Assembly (NCBI RefSeq): GCF_932526225.1
Contig: NC_064035.1
Coordinates: 10,155,296 to 10,219,295, forward strand
Direction: 5' to 3'
DNA from: Nematostella vectensis
Taxonomy: Eukaryota; Cnidaria; Anthozoa; Actiniaria; Edwardsiidae
DNA: 64,000 bases
The position numbers were made by a program, and so were the translations under genes. Within the stretch, counting starts at the first letter, position 1; every line of letters starts with the position of its first letter. The notes under the pieces were generated by a model, which did not search any database, was not told the DNA's origin, and saw only the letters and a program-made list of their open reading frames with translations. This document shows, piece by piece, positions 1 to 30,800 of the stretch.

Positions 1-165
1 TAAATATCATTTGATTCTGTGAATTTGTTTGGCTGCGAAGCGAGCGCTCGCTTACTAGGAATATGAAACATTGGTCTAAGTGATATCTATGATTAATTTG
101 GTCAAATAACTGGACTGAACTTAGCATAGACATGTAAATGATACAGATGTGAAAGAAGTACTCAC

Positions 166-666
166 TGTCTTTGGTGGGCAGTGTATTTTTCTCCTTCGTT
201 TCAACGTGCTGTAGCTTGGATTTCTCAAAACTTTTCACCTCGGCACGGTCGGGAAACTCATCGGGCTGAAGCTCCTGCTTGATGGCTGAAAAAATAACGG
301 TTCAATACGTGAAAGGGATGGTCAGGAATCTTGTATTGCCTTAAACAGTCTTGCTAATCCACATACGTAATGAACTTTGTCCATTTTATCTATCAATTGC
401 ACGAAATAGGCCTTCTTTCCTCTGATATTTGAGCAAAGATACTAAAATAATCTCGTCCCCAGAACAAGCTGTGATTTCCAATATTTATCATTTTCAGGGT
501 CATTCCTTGCATCACATTAGGTGATTGCAGGGCTTTACGAAACTTTGACTAAGTTCTTACTTTCATCCGACGGCAATGTGTTCTTTTCTTTCGTTTGCAC
601 GTGCTTTAGGTTAGCGGCATCGAACTTGGCAACTTCTGAAACATCGGGCTTGCTTCCTTGAGACAT
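166..666 (-). CDS. Thymosin-beta repeat protein, first two coding exons (partial)
   Basis: Two minus-strand exons are visible. Exon 1 (666-561) starts with ATG and encodes 35 residues (MSQGSKPDVSEVAKFDAANL...), ending at a GTAAGA donor. Exon 2 (285-166) follows a TTTTTTCAG acceptor, keeps the frame across the junction (TIKQELQP...) and ends at a GTGAGT donor, so the gene continues off the left edge. Both exons carry the thymosin-beta/WH2 actin-binding core: LKHVQTKEKNTLPSDE-TIKQE in the first repeat and LQHVETKEKNTLPTKD in the second. The family binds G-actin in the cytoplasm. Vertebrate thymosins have a single repeat of about 43 aa, whereas invertebrate homologues are often tandem-repeat proteins (ciboulot/tetrathymosin type); two successive repeats here indicate the latter. 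The total repeat number cannot be seen. Confidence 0.9.
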
Positions 667-2368
667 ATTGAGAGATTTTAGAATCTTTTAGAGGTAGTCG
701 TGAGAGAAGACAGGCGCCTGCAAGACCTAAGTTTCAAGAGAATGAAAGCCTGCAAGCTGACAAGTAGTTGGACGACGAAGAATCCACCCCCAAAAGAGGG
801 CTGGCTAGATAACCATATATGGAGCTTTAGATTACCTATTTACCGAGGTGCGTTACGTTCATTCTGTTTAGAGCGCTTTACTTCAAAGGAAATCCACAGA
901 CCGTGATTCGCCGACCAAAATGGAACAGATTAATCGAAATTTTAAATATTCGGAAAACTATCAAAACTGTTTTTTTTTTCAAGTTTTTCAAGTTTTCGAT
1001 GTGTTTCTGTTACCACAGGGTACCCGCAAATTGACTCTCAAGATTAAAATGCAAGCATGTGCGAAAGCTCATAATGACATTTCCCACGGGCCCATATAGT
1101 AATATTGTGAGTCCGTCCAATTCCATAGTTAAGCAGCAGGGGCTAATATCACAGGCCAACACTTTTTTTGTTGGATGCTAAAAGAGGACTGAGTTTCTTT
1201 TATATGCAGTATTCACTTTGCTTATAATTTAGTTCCTAGACTTTTTTTAGTTATCCCTAGCTAGCTCTGCCTTTGTAGTAAAAGTCTGATATCAAGTGGG
1301 AGCATTGGCGCTTGATATAAAGTGATAATCAGGGATATCTCAAGGATCTGTTGATGGGGACATCCATACAAAAAAAAAACATATGGGGAAGGTCAATTTC
1401 AGGTGGACCATTTGGTATCCAATGTGTTGGAAACGAAAAAAAAACACCTCGAGAAAAAAATTAATGTATTGTAAAAGTAAACATTGGCTAAAAATCTCAG
1501 CAAAAATCGGGGAGGGGGGGACAAAATATCAAGCTACCCAGCCCATAGCAAAAAAAAATCAGAGCAGGAAAAAAACCTGGCTGATCATGAAGCACTAAAC
1601 AGAAGAAAAAATACGTACAGATGAAGAGAATGAGATAAGCATCATCATTTTCCTCACTGTTATCATCGTCAGTATTGTTACCATCTTTATCATCACAATA
1701 ACTGCATGGATTAAACAAAATAATCCAATCCTTTAAATGCCCGTTATCTTTTTTTCATGATACATAGCTGTCAACTCACCCACATTGAGCAGTGGTGTTA
1801 TAAGATTTTGGACCTCATTTCAAGCCTAATTTTTGTGTAAATGTTCATACATTTTCTGTATTCATCTGTATTGGCTCTCTTGTCCCCCCCCCCCCCCCCA
1901 CATATTCACTGTATTTCACCCGATTTCTGTCCAAGTTTGCTTGACAGCTATGATGATAACATTGGTGAAGAGACATGCTGTTACTATGACATAACATTAT
2001 GAAAATGAAACCTCATTAAAACAACAACATAAATATATTGATCACATCAATAACTATTCTATACTCAAGCAATTTCATCAAACTGATATGTTTTCTTCAA
2101 ATAGCACAAAAAGAAACAATGAATAAGTAACCTTCACATCCAAGATATTTTTTTCTAAAAATACAGAATAAACAAACTATTTTGAAAATATATATTATTC
2201 ATTATTCATATGGTAAACTCTGGTTATTTAATACAGAATTGGATTTTATACTTTTGGCTTTAGTTAGAAGTTGCACCTCTACAATCTTGTAAACTTCAAT
2301 GTCAGTAGGAAAGCTTGCAAAAGATGGCCAGAATTGTTTTAAACAATAAAACTAATTGTTTATCATGA
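667..2368. other. Intergenic A+T-rich stretch between thymosin and ABHD18
   Basis: No convincing coding exon was found on either strand. The short open frames here have low-complexity translations (Lys-rich, Asp/Asn-rich). There is a C16 homopolymer at about 1884-1899 and several A8-A9 tracts near 1370-1560. The thymosin 5' UTR and promoter (left) and the ABHD18 3' UTR (right) must lie within it; their limits are not visible. Confidence 0.6.
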
Positions 2369-3820
2369 TTAAACCTGGTCGAGTTTCTCTTTAATAACTT
2401 TCCTAAAAATATGCATATGATTCAAAGAAGCACCTATATGACCTCCATCTACATATGCCACCTCAGATCCGGGCCAGATTTGCTGAGGTGTGTCCTCCAC
2501 AGAGTAGTGGGGAACATATGCATCTGATGTTGCTGCTACAAACTTTGCAAGTTTAGGTTCATATGGGCAGGAAAAGTTCTTAAGATGAGTTGCATGGTCC
2601 ATCAAAATATTCATAAATCTAAGAGCATCAGAACAGATAGTATTTGGTTGCTCTTTCTTTTTTTTAAGTGGTGGAGGAATGTAGTTCACCACAACATCTC
2701 TCACATTACTGAGAAGAGGTCTTCTTTCAAGTGAGACTGTGTGCGGGGTATACTGAGGATCAAAGTCTGACTCCCTGATATGACACATATCTAGTTGGTG
2801 GTTATCTACATTTAGCTGGGATGTCAGGTCTTGTACAGGTATGCTTTTGACACCAGACATAGAGCCTTTATTTGTGAAGAGGCATTCTCTGGTAACTTCA
2901 TCTCTGATTCCTGCTGCATCTATCAGAGTCTCTCTGTAATTGTCATCTTCAAGCTGCTGTTTAAGAAAATCCCATGGTAGAGATTTCCTCATAACCCCCT
3001 GAGGAGAGAGAACATTTAATAGTTAATCTTAGAGAGAGAGAGAGGGGGGGGGGGTGTTGAGTTCGGAGGGTGGCTCAGCCTGACTTGCCCTTATAGAACC
3101 TACCTCTGTAAAGACACACGATGCAGTGCTCCAAGACAAACAGGGTACAACAGCAAGAGGCTTGGGCCACACTGTAGCTGCAAGAGATGCCATGTGCCCT
3201 CCCATGGATATTCCAGTGAGAGCAAGAGGACCATAACCATGCCGTTCACACCAATGCAAAAGAACAGACGACTCAAGAATCAGGCCTGTTCCCATTATAA
3301 ACAAATCCACAACATGCTTAAGGCTTGAACGTTGCTGGTCTTTGGGCTTTCGGGAGCCATAGAAAGGGTTTTCGAGGATGATAGAACCTATCCCGTGTTC
3401 CTTTAGTAGAGGTTTCGCCATGAAATTTCGTCTCCGCCAGTAAAAGTGATCGCCTGTCCCAGCTAAGTGAACGCACATGGGTTTTCTGTCACGATGCTGC
3501 CATTTTGTGGGTATAATAACTTGGAATCGTGCGTATTCGCTTTGCTGTGGAAGTATTCCTGGGAGATACTTAGCAACAGGAGACAGAAAATGTCCCTCTG
3601 CCATGTAATAAGAGTCCCTCTTCCAACTCTTATCGAGATGGACGGGATAGCTTGATGGTACCAGAGAAGCGCATTTCTCCCGTTCTTTAAACTCCAGACG
3701 GAAATCAAACAAACGCTTGACTGCGTCTAGTTCACCCCAGCCTTTGGTGAAGAATTTTGAAATTACTAAACTACGATAGAAAATATCACTTCTACTTTTT
3801 CCCAAAGATACAGACGCCAT
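2369..3820 (-). CDS. ABHD18: ABHD18-like alpha/beta hydrolase, complete, 2 exons
   Basis: Exon 1 is 3820-3104 (239 codons, phase 0, donor GAG|GTAGGT) and exon 2 is 2998-2369 (acceptor CTCAG|GGGG, stop TAA). The spliced protein is 448 aa, slightly longer than vertebrate ABHD18. The nucleophile elbow LTGISMGGHMASLA places Ser205 in a G-x-S-x-G motif, and HLAGTGDH at 118-125 is the likely oxyanion-hole strand. The C-terminal segment WPGSEVAYVDGGHIGASL carries the probable catalytic His. NPFYGSRKP and the final VFRKVI-type helix (here HIFRKVIKEKLDQV) are typical of this family. ABHD18 has been linked to mitochondrial lipid (cardiolipin) deacylation in recent work; I infer function from family only. 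The start ATG sits in AAAATGGCGTC, resembling a YY1 site. A (GA)n/G10 tract lies in the 105-bp intron. The gene is head-to-head with the MAP4K gene. Confidence 0.93.
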
Positions 3821-4297
3821 TTTGAAGGCGAATGAGCAGCCGCCCCTTCAAACGTATAATTCAAATTAGTCGATAATTCATCGCTTTTTTATACAAATCA
3901 TAATAAACTCGATTCCAAATTATTAAAGCTAAAGTAGACCACAAATTTAAAACCACCAAGGGACCACCAAATGGCATTGCTTATTTTTTGTGTTATTTAT
4001 GGTACTTATTGCAGTTCTGTTTATGGTACTCATTGTAATTCTGGGTTTATAAAAATTCGACATCAGATGATATCGATAATCAATCGTGCTATTGTCGTTG
4101 CAAAGGAATGTCAGTGGGTATTATGCCGATGGGGCTCATTTGCATATCTCCGAAAGTTCCGCAACATGAATCAAGAAGTCGAATGACAATAATTCATACG
4201 CTCTCAACATTTACAAGAAACCGAAAAGGAGCTGCGCTAATTCTTTAAATGGTAGCTTCCGCTTTCCTATTCCAAGCCACTCTAGGCTAACAGTAGA
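3821..4297. promoter_or_regulatory. Shared divergent promoter region, ABHD18 / MAP4K
   Basis: These 477 bp separate two divergent start codons and should contain both promoters and 5' UTRs. No clear TATA box or CCAAT box at a useful distance is evident. The ABHD18 start lies in an AAAATGGCGTC context resembling YY1-type initiator elements. The region has a short frame on the plus strand (3971-4186) with no recognisable protein features, so I treat it as non-coding. Confidence 0.6.
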
Positions 4298-23165
<18,868 letters not shown>

Positions 23166-25853
23166 CCAATTGAAGCCAAAGATCTCACGTTCGCAAGCGC
23201 ACGCAAGATTCGCTGATTAACCATGCACTCATACGCGATGGGCGTCCCTCCACAGCGGACGCAATAACACCATGTAATATACCTTCTTATTCCTGGGCCC
23301 AGTAAGATCCTCTGGGTGCTAGGTGTGCATTTGTTTCCGAGTGGAAACCCGTTACTCGGCAACAACCTTAAGCACATGGTTGCTGTGAACGAACATTTGG
23401 TACAAAGCGTGATATCTCTGGTGCATCACTTGCAACACTCGTTTCCAGCATCTGAGCGTGTGGACCGAAGGTAGGTCAAGCTTTGTATCAAGCCTGTGTA
23501 CATTGCGTCCAAACTGCGTCCAAACTGGGAAAGGAAATCGTTGCCGACATGTAAACTTCATTCTGCCTGCTCTGGGGATGCTCAAGAAATGATGATCTTT
23601 TGACATTTTCTAGGTACACCTTTACAAGTTATTACCCTCGCTAGCTATATATGTACAGTTATGGCCATTTTGTCCATTATACGTGCGCCCTTTGCTGTGT
23701 AATCAGCTAGAACGAGAATTAGAGATAGAAATAGAGTTTTAGCATGGACCACGTGATAGCAAGGGTCACGTGATATATGGGAGACGCACCAAATTAGGCT
23801 CTCTGAATTTTTTTTTTTTTGCTGAATTTAACCTGTTTCATACTTCAAAATAGTTATGTAGCGAATACAGGATGTTTCCGTCCTTGATAGACCTAGAAAC
23901 TTTCTGAACAACTGAAATGCACGACAGAATTTTGAATTTTGTTCTCCCTTCTTTGTCATCGTCGACAGCGTCAAAACTTGCTTGGGATAACAAAAATATT
24001 TTTCTTCTCTTTTTTAAATTGGTATATTTTAGGGGGATGACTGGAAAAGAATTGCTTTTTCACTGTCTCAAAGGTCGAGTATATATTTTTCTACTTTCGC
24101 AATTAAAAATTCGGGACTTGATCAGTTTTTATCCAGAAAACTACGAAAATGTTACCAAAAAACTATCCACGAAGAAAAATCGGGATAAAAATTTCCAGAA
24201 CTTTGTGAATCCACCGATTAGCAAGAACATAGGCACAAAATTATTAAATTAAAAACAATGACGTTTTATAAAGTCTTTGAATAAAGAACATTTAAACGGC
24301 GTGTCTGTGTCACTGACTTATCTACATTTTCGTTGTTATCTATGACGCGCTCGGTGGCCCGTGATGTCGTCATGGAATCACTGACAACTATGGTTACCAG
24401 GTTACCCTACGCCAAAACACGTCGGAAAGAAGCTCTACCTTCCGGAATCCCAGATACCTCCCCCCCCCCTCTTTAAAAAGTCTTATATGCCCGTCGAGAA
24501 AATAAATAAATAAAATAAATAACCCTAAGGGATACCAGATAACTGAAATTTTAACCCCACAGCCAGCTCAAGACATAATATACCTATGACTAGAAGTTCT
24601 CATGGAGAAGTGAAGTGCTCGAGCTCATAGATTGGTTGGTCATTCAATTGCAAGGGTTAAATTCATATTCTTTTAGATTTGTGTGGGGCAGTTTGCACAT
24701 TTTCCATAAGCCAGGTTTATGCAAGAGCCCATTTTCTTTGCAGCCACTGTCTTGGCTGATCACTAACCCTTTCATGGTTTCTCTGTTTTATAAGAGAAGT
24801 AGAACAAAAACAAATTGCTTGTAGTCTTATTTTATTAAACAAAAGAAATTTTTTAATTGAAGCCATTGTATGTCTAGAAAAGGAAAGGTGAAGTCTGATA
24901 ACCATAGTAAACAATCTGATTAGCTGTGGAGGGGATGTGCAGTCATAGATATTATGGAAAGTAAGTATATTTAAAAAAAAAGGACTGCTTTTTGGTGGTT
25001 GAGTGGGAGGGGCACAACCCGTGTGCCCACCCCGAGCTGCATGCCTGTACATACCCAGTAAGCTATTTGGGTCTAAGTGGTTGCCATGATAATAGCTACT
25101 GAAAAGATTACTGCTCATGTATTAACATATAGTGAACTATACAGAATTTATGATCTCCTGGTTATCCCTAACAATAGCTTCTGCATGTAAGTACACTGCA
25201 GTATTCACTGGAGCCCACTGATTTCTAAGGGGTCTATGTGTCTCCTCCGTGGCTGTGTTTGCCTTGGCTTAAAATAATAAAGCAATCCATTTTTTTTCTT
25301 GGGCAATGATTTGCAATCATAGTAGTTCTGTACTGGACATTTCTGTGGAAAAAAGACTCAAAATATAAAATACTATTATATAAAATAATATAAAATAATA
25401 GTATCGAGTAAAATAAAGCAATTTAATGTCTGATATTAGAAGGGCCGAGAAGTGGGGCAGAGAAATGAGATTTTTCGGATTGATTTTACATTTCTCTTTA
25501 TACAAAAGTCTCATCAAATAACGCAGAGATCTACTGAATACTTATTATTTACCCGTCATCTTAGGAATTTGAATGGTTTATCTTCCCTTTATTTATTTCG
25601 CTCAGTTGCATTTATAAACAAAGCCTTACAGTACAAATGCCAGGCAATGGGATTTGGGCTGTTTGAATATATTTCGCTTTTCCCTTAGGTGAGGGGCTAG
25701 TTTGATTATCCGAGTTATTTTATTATCAAATGACAAACTTCGAAAGCATCATAAGTCGTCATACTTACCTAATAATTCTTTGATATCGCCATCGTATCCG
25801 CGGTATAAATCGAAGAAGGAGCTTTCAATATTATCGGAAACACAAGGTAAGTG

Positions 25854-26654
25854 CTTCCCTGCTAGCAGAGGCCTCTTTTCTCTGTATTTCCCTTGGCTGG
25901 CGTTCGAGTGGAAAAGATACCTCTGCCATGGGTCGCAAGTTCGTTTGATCAAACCGCCGTCCACGATCGTGGACGAGTTCCAGAGCGCATGTTCCGTTCT
26001 TTAATTACTGGCCACTATTTGAGCCCACAATGACTAGCGCATGCATGAAACGTATATCCGCTGCGGGATAATAAGCCCGCATTCGAAACGGCGTCCTCCA
26101 TAGAAATATCACGCGACGAATTATAAAAGAAGCCATTCAATGCCTTATCTTCATTCAGAATTTTCTCTCTTTTGACTAACGAGTCAATCTTCCGTTTACA
26201 GGTTTTGCATATTCTTCTGGGAATAGCTGATCTAAGTTTACCAAAAAGTTTTGTAACATTTTCTTCGAATCCAATTGTGCGATATCTACATTGAAGAAAC
26301 TCGCCTGCCCAGATGTCTTGAAATTAATCCCACAAACAAGACAAAACTCGTCTTTGCTGCGTTTGTTGTTCAATCTTTTTAGTGACGTTTTAGGTGATTG
26401 AAATTGAACAGTTGTTTTCTTTCGAAGAGGAGAACTAACCGCAGTTTGATTCATGATTTCCGACTAAACCCATGCAAAGCATATTAGCATATTGACAGCT
26501 TTCGCGCGATGGTACGGGTTTTGGCACGTCGGTCGCTTATTAACGCTCACGCATGCGCAACAGAAACAGTTTCGACCCATGGCAGAGGTATCTTTTCCAC
26601 GCGAACGCCAGCCAAGCGAAATACAGAGAAAAGAGGCCTCTGCTAGCAGGGAAG
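25854..26654. repeat. Pair of 81-bp inverted repeats flanking about 640 bp
   Basis: The arm at 25854-25934 (starting CTTCCCTGCTAGCAGAGGCC) is repeated in inverted orientation at 26574-26654 with only a few mismatches. The high identity suggests a recent foldback or paired insertion. Similar GCTAGCAGAGGCCTC sequence is plausibly a dispersed family, but only these two copies are in the window. The enclosed segment contains the Cys-x2-Cys frame described separately. Confidence 0.85.
26176..26454 (-). CDS. Possible first exon of a Cys-x2-Cys (zinc-binding-like) protein
   Basis: A 92-codon frame begins MNQTAVSSPLRKKTTVQFQS and contains DEFCLVCGINFKTSGQASFF, a Cys-x2-Cys motif followed by a hydrophobic segment (MLQNFLVNLDQLFPEEY). 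Cnidarian genomes contain many multi-copy genes whose first exon starts with a basic Ser-rich tail and one CxxC half-site, with the second half-site in a later exon. A possible donor (CCT|GTAAAC) lies near the end. A further open segment to the left (about 25757-25850, ending at GGTAAGT) could be a second exon but has no Cys. The family is not identified, and this may belong to a transposon. Confidence 0.3.
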   Translation of the reverse strand: MNQTAVSSPLRKKTTVQFQSPKTSLKRLNNKRSKDEFCLVCGINFKTSGQASFFNVDIAQLDSKKMLQNFLVNLDQLFPEEYAKPVNGRLTR

Positions 26655-27828
26655 GTAAGTGCGAAAAATCCTGGTGAATCGCGGACTGCCAAAGGTAGCC
26701 CAAATCTTGGTTTCCACAGAGTCCGTCCAAATCGAAGCTGGAAAGGCAACGCATAGACTACTAATTGACGATGAGGGGAGGGGACGTGAGATTTCGTTTC
26801 CAAGATGGCGACGGTTTGTTCCACAGGAAACCCAAATCGACACGATGAAATTAGTGTTAAGGCCCTTAAAGATTGCGCTTGAATTGCGCAGTTATTTTTA
26901 CATTCGAAGGGATAGGGCGAGCATATTATGACTTATTTTAGCCCCCTCCCCGCACTACCGTAACACATCCCCTAAATTGAATACTATTTCAAGAACACTT
27001 TATCTATCTAAACGATCTCATAAGCGATAGATGATACTAAAACAAGCACACCTTATCGGTTTTCTTACCCTATTGCGTCAGTTAAACTGTCTCTGCGGTA
27101 AGGCACATCTTTTTTGTTTCCTACTGTCACACTATGGGCGTGTTTCACCAAAGTTGGCCGGTAGCTGAAGTATTATCACCTACATGTGTTAACAGCTGAT
27201 AAGCATACTAGCCGAGTTACTGCTGCTTAGAAGACAAGGTTGCTTGCGTGAAAAATGTGCTTCATGCACTATTTGCTCTGTGAGGACGCATGGTTAAAGT
27301 GAATACTCCGGTCATTCTGTGTATGTGTAAAGATGAAAAACATTATTATGTACAGATGTCCTTGCTGCATCAAAAATTTAGCTATGGTAAAATAATTAGG
27401 GATGCCTTAAACTCGTTAACTGAATAGCTCGTTGATAAATGACCGGATAAAAAATAATTAATTAAATCATTTTAGTAACTGGAGTCGGATGGAAAGGAAA
27501 CCCTTCAAGATTATCTCCTAAGTAGTGAGTTAAAATTTCCAAATGAACCGAATTTTTTCAGAGTCGGTGAGAGTTGTGATGCTTGTCACGAGTGTTTTGG
27601 GACAGCATACATCTACATGTTAACCAAGACAGAAAGACATTAGAATAGCCGACTGCCCCCTTCTCGTCACTAGTCCTCCCCAATAGGCCTACGGTTACAT
27701 CAACATAAACATTAACCTCTGTTAATCAACTATTAACGAGAATTTTTCCAGTCCAGATTTGATATCTGCAGGCGCAAGACATCGAGAGACACTACTAGCT
27801 AACATCTAACGTCTTCTACTATCCAGCC

Positions 27829-30800
27829 ATGGATTCATTGTCAACCAGTACAGCGTTTTCAAGGGTGTTAATCGAGTTTCTCTTACTAAGCTGTCTTCTT
27901 CTTGGCTGGATTTCCCACATTGATGGTACGTGGTGAAGAATGTGATGGTTGGTGTTGTTTTCTTTACGAATCAGTTAAGAAAACTCGCTACCTCGCCTAG
28001 TAACCTACATGTTTTCATTGTAACTTTAGAATTCATCGTGTGAAGTACGTAAATAAAAGGTTTTGTCTGTAATTGACCCATAACGACTTTTTAAAACTTA
28101 TTTACTCAAACCGAATTTCGCTTCATAAGGTTTACAGATTCGTCCTGAAATTACTGGTATTTGTCGCATGAATTTAATTACTGAAAGTGAATATTTACTT
28201 GTGGTAGTTTAAGCTGACTTGCTGGCGGTGTTTGGAAGTCATGTTTATAAAACAGTTCTCACAATATTGCGAAAAACAATTATGGAAGCGGCACAGTTAT
28301 GGTAGCTTGTGTGTTCCCTGAATAAATTACTTCAGAGCAGAATTACTCTCGCTTATTATTAGACGCAAATTATTCATTTTCACAAAATAAAAGATTCTCA
28401 AAAGGGGGCCGATCGTGGATGCCTTTCTGCGGCTCTTTGTCCCTTCGTTATATAACAAAAGTCAATTATGGTTTTTGTTATAGGTGCATCGGCGACCGAT
28501 GAGCAAAGGTTATTGGAACGATTGATCAACGCGAGTGGTAGTGGCGTCCGGCCGATTCTTGACCTGGCCCGTCCGACGAATGTCACTCTAGACATAACAT
28601 TCAACAGTATTATAGATGTGGTAAGATTTCTTTAAAATAGGGAGATATAGCAGTAAGACATTGAGGCTAAATGCTGGGCCTAATGACGGATTATTGAGAA
28701 CAATCCGTAATGAATGTAAAAGAAAACAAGTTACCAGCGTAGATACCGAAAGGGAACGGCCATCAGCTATTTAGGTCAGCTTTTATAAGGATCTTTTATA
28801 TATATATATATATTTGTCTTTTTTTGCCATGAATGTCAGATGGGCTTCGCGCCAGTCCTCATTGACAAGTATTATACTGGACGCTTGTCATTGCTTCTTC
28901 TTGGGAGCTTAAGTCGTTAAATGAAAATAACGTGATGTCAATAAAAAAAATTGATAAACACACGACATTCCTGAAACCATTAATATTGCTGATGCGTAAC
29001 AGGTCTCAAACATTCCCTTAGTCTTGTGGTCACCTGAGCGAGGTTGTGTCAGCAATATTAGGTGATGTTGGCGCTTGCTGCATGAGACCTAACATAACCC
29101 ACCCAGAGGTTGTTGACAGCAGTGTTCGGGAATGTTCTTTCCTATCAATTTCGTTTGGCGCTCCCAGTACACTACAGCAGAACGCTTGCATAGCATTTGT
29201 GAAGCAAGTGTGTTATTATTACCAAAACAAAGGTGAAGGCTAGATCTGCACATAAATATATGTTATTTTCCAGCTGGGAGGTCCGTATCGTGAAATACCG
29301 TGACCGAGGTCTTTAAAATACTGACCGAGGCCGAAGGCCGAGGTCAGTATTTTCAAGGGCGAGGTCACGGTATTTACACGATACGGACCGACCCTTAGCT
29401 GGGAAATAACATATTTATTTTATCCCTCAATTCAATAGATTTTCCAACTTTGTTTACCTTACGGGCTTTATGGTTGCACGAGGCGAGGTTTTACTTCTGA
29501 CTTTCGTCGATGTTCGTGAAGATTTTGTTCGCTCATGATCATTCAATAAACTCCATTTTGTATTTCCACACCCGGCCCTACCAATCGTTAGAAATCGATC
29601 ATCGGAAACTAATGGAATTAGTCAATATTAATAGATATTAATCAGTTGATTATTATTGATTGATATTGGAAATCGATAATAATCGATACTCACAGCCCAA
29701 GAGTACTCAATCATATTGATTATTATCGATTAATATCGGGTTTTATCGATTTCTTATATTTATAACTGACCACTGGAAAGCAAGTACGACGACGACGGCT
29801 AGGACAACACGATCGAAAAAGATGTTTTCGCGCGTGGCAATCAATATAAATTTGATTGCAATGGAATAAGCAAAACATTATAGTCAGAGACAGATAAAAA
29901 TTAACTAAGGACATTATTTATACAGTAACGAACATAGCAAGAGGGGTGGAGTTTATAATGCAAACGTCCGCGTCCTTAACTGAAGGTGAAACTTAAAATT
30001 TTCACGTCGTGGTTTTATGGAAAACGGCTGAAATGTATCAGACAGGATGCATTTCCACGTGCTGCTATTGAATTCTTAATCAAATTCCATTGTTTTCGGC
30101 CGTCGTCGTCGTTGCCCAAGGTCCCTAATTCATTTAGGTCGACACAATGTTGATTCAGATGTCGAACTGATTGCGTTGTTCCAATGGGCCAAAAAGTTAC
30201 TGTTGCCTTGCAAAAATCAAAACAAATGCGGCACAACAAGGTCTTCCACGTTGTCGAACGTGAAACGGTGTCGAACGTTGTCGAACTTGAAACGGTGTCG
30301 AACTTTTGCAGGACGGACGTAATTGATTTAGACGTCAAGCTTCTCATGTGCCAATATAATTTTAATTAGTATTTAAAAATACTAAACAATTAGGTTTGGC
30401 ACGGAATGAGCGCGGCTCGATATCTTGTATATCTTGAATGTGGTTTGCAAATGGTAAAATTGAGCCCTTTTGAAGCAATATAAAGACTCGCTTCGTTTAT
30501 CTTACCTTGTCTATCTGATTAAAAAAAAAAACAGTCAAACAATTGATGTCAGATGATACATTTCGACGGAATGGAAGAAATCGATATTTATTAATATAAT
30601 CAATAATAATCGATAATTTCAATATTTTTCGATAAAAATCAATAATAATCGATACTCACACAGTTTCACGTTATCGATTTTTATTGATTTCCTATATTAA
30701 TCGATTGATTGATATTGACTTTTATCGATTACTATTGATTATTATTGATTATCGGAATTATCGGTTGGTAGGGCCGGGTTCCACACAACGCTTATTAATC

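Larger units (their letters stand above)
23166..27828. other. Intergenic region between MAP4K and the nAChR gene
   Basis: The MAP4K 3' UTR begins here; candidate AATAAA signals lie near 24283 and 24501-24518. The nAChR promoter and 5' UTR lie at the right end. Apart from the inverted repeats and the possible zinc-binding exon listed separately, I see no supported gene. CCAAGATGGCGACG at about 26801 resembles a YY1-type initiator followed by a 25-codon frame with no splice donor. Confidence 0.55.
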
